This document shows, in pieces, positions 5,007 through 5,235 of a DNA stretch of 5,235 nt (its first letter is position 1; each line of letters opens with the position of its first letter). Where the stretch lies: NCBI GenBank assembly GCA_035513655.1, contig DATKBV010000393.1, forward strand, positions 1 to 5,235, read 5' to 3'. Made by a program: the position numbers and the translations under genes. The notes below the pieces were generated by a model. It saw only the letters and a program-made list of their open reading frames with translations. It was not told where the DNA came from and did not search any database. The stretch is from GCA-2726245 sp035513655 (GTDB lineage Bacteria > Planctomycetota > Planctomycetia > Pirellulales > Pirellulaceae).

Positions 5007-5130
5007 TGCTTTGTGACGGCTAAGATTTAGCCGTTTTGGCGTTAGCCACGGTTAGTGCCTCAAAAACCGGGGCTAACGCCCAAACGGCTGATTTCATTAA
5101 CCCGTAACTTTAGCTGTCACAAAGCACTAG
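5003..5130. mobile_element. MITE-like element with 15-bp perfect terminal inverted repeats
   Basis: CTAGTGCTTTGTGAC (5003-5017) and GTCACAAAGCACTAG (5116-5130) are exact reverse complements. Inside, AGCCGTTTTGGCGTTAGCC (5029-5047) pairs with 5071-5089 at 18 of 19 positions, and CGGTT/AACCG (5049-5053 with 5065-5069) extends that stem in register. A small hairpin GGCTAA-GAT-TTAGCC (5018-5032) competes with it. The 128-bp size, lack of any ORF and terminal symmetry fit a miniature inverted-repeat transposable element. TA at 5004-5005 and 5128-5129 could be a target duplication as made by IS630/Tc1-mariner enzymes; CTAG is the alternative. No transposase is in the window. It may also end transcription of the upstream gene. 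Confidence 0.65.
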
Positions 5131-5144
5131 CCGCGATTGTCCGC

Positions 5145-5150
5145 TATAAT
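5145..5150 (+). promoter_or_regulatory. Perfect -10 box (TATAAT)
   Basis: TATAAT at 5145-5150 matches the sigma-70 consensus exactly and lies 14 bp after the MITE-like element. No good -35 box is found at 16-18 bp; that position falls inside the element's right end (around CAAAGC). If used, it would drive a gene starting near 5220 with a leader of about 60 bases. Confidence 0.35.
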
Positions 5151-5219
5151 CAGGCGAAGCGAAAGTAGCGCGAAACAAGCTTACCTGCCTAACCTCGTAC
5201 ACTGGCCTCGGAGTGAAGC

Positions 5220-5235
5220 GTGATCCGGGTTCTCT
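5220..5235 (+). CDS. Possible start of a gene running off the right edge (partial)
   Basis: A GTG at 5220 opens a frame reading MIRVL to the window end. GGAG (5210-5213) stands six bases upstream, a good ribosome-site distance, and a TATAAT lies about 70 bases before it. The alternative GTG at 5213 is also open but overlaps the GGAG. Only five codons are visible, so the product cannot be named. Confidence 0.3.

Overview
The window looks like chromosomal DNA of a Planctomycetes bacterium, perhaps of the Pirellula/Rhodopirellula/Blastopirellula group. This is inferred from protein type and repeat style, because no rRNA or other marker gene is present. The pointers are a secreted DUF1593 nucleoside-hydrolase-like protein beside a secreted DUF1579 protein, an HDOD signalling protein with a degenerate GGDEF-like tail, a stand-alone receiver-like protein that has lost its phosphorylation site, moderately high GC, GTG starts, and intergenic DNA full of palindromes.

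Layout. (1) Bases 1-231 hold a possible C-terminal tail of an upstream + strand gene (stop at 60-62), a long imperfect hairpin (68-120) and a G-rich 12-bp tandem repeat (183-218). (2) A two-gene minus-strand operon follows: the DUF1579 gene (1874-1317), then 11 bp later the DUF1593 gene (1305-232). Both have GTG starts with good Shine-Dalgarno sequences and both products carry signal peptides, so this is an export-directed pair of unknown substrate. (3) Bases 1875-2392 are a 518-bp non-coding region between divergent genes. It holds three short tandem duplications, a long-range 12-bp inverted repeat, a 21-bp-arm palindrome and a likely promoter. (4) A pseudo-receiver gene (2393-2764, +) converges on the HDOD/GGDEF-like gene (4417-2783, -), with 18 bp between their stops. 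A 13-bp tandem duplication covers the last codons and stop of the HDOD gene. (5) Bases 4418-4712 are a divergent intergenic region with a perfect 16-bp-arm palindrome. (6) A small unrecognised + strand gene (4713-5006) ends inside the terminal repeat of a 128-bp MITE-like inverted-repeat element (5003-5130). A -10-like hexamer and a possible GTG start of a gene running off the right edge follow.

How the genes work together. The DUF1579-DUF1593 pair is probably co-transcribed. The pseudo-receiver and the HDOD/pseudo-GGDEF protein both look like regulatory proteins that bind partners rather than catalyse, and their convergent adjacency is suggestive but does not prove a pathway. I found no defence system, CRISPR array, intact transposase or clear new multi-gene system. 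The more unusual signals are the MITE-like element sitting exactly on a stop codon, the run of two-copy 13-16 bp tandem duplications, and the loss of all acidic phosphorylation residues in the receiver-like protein.
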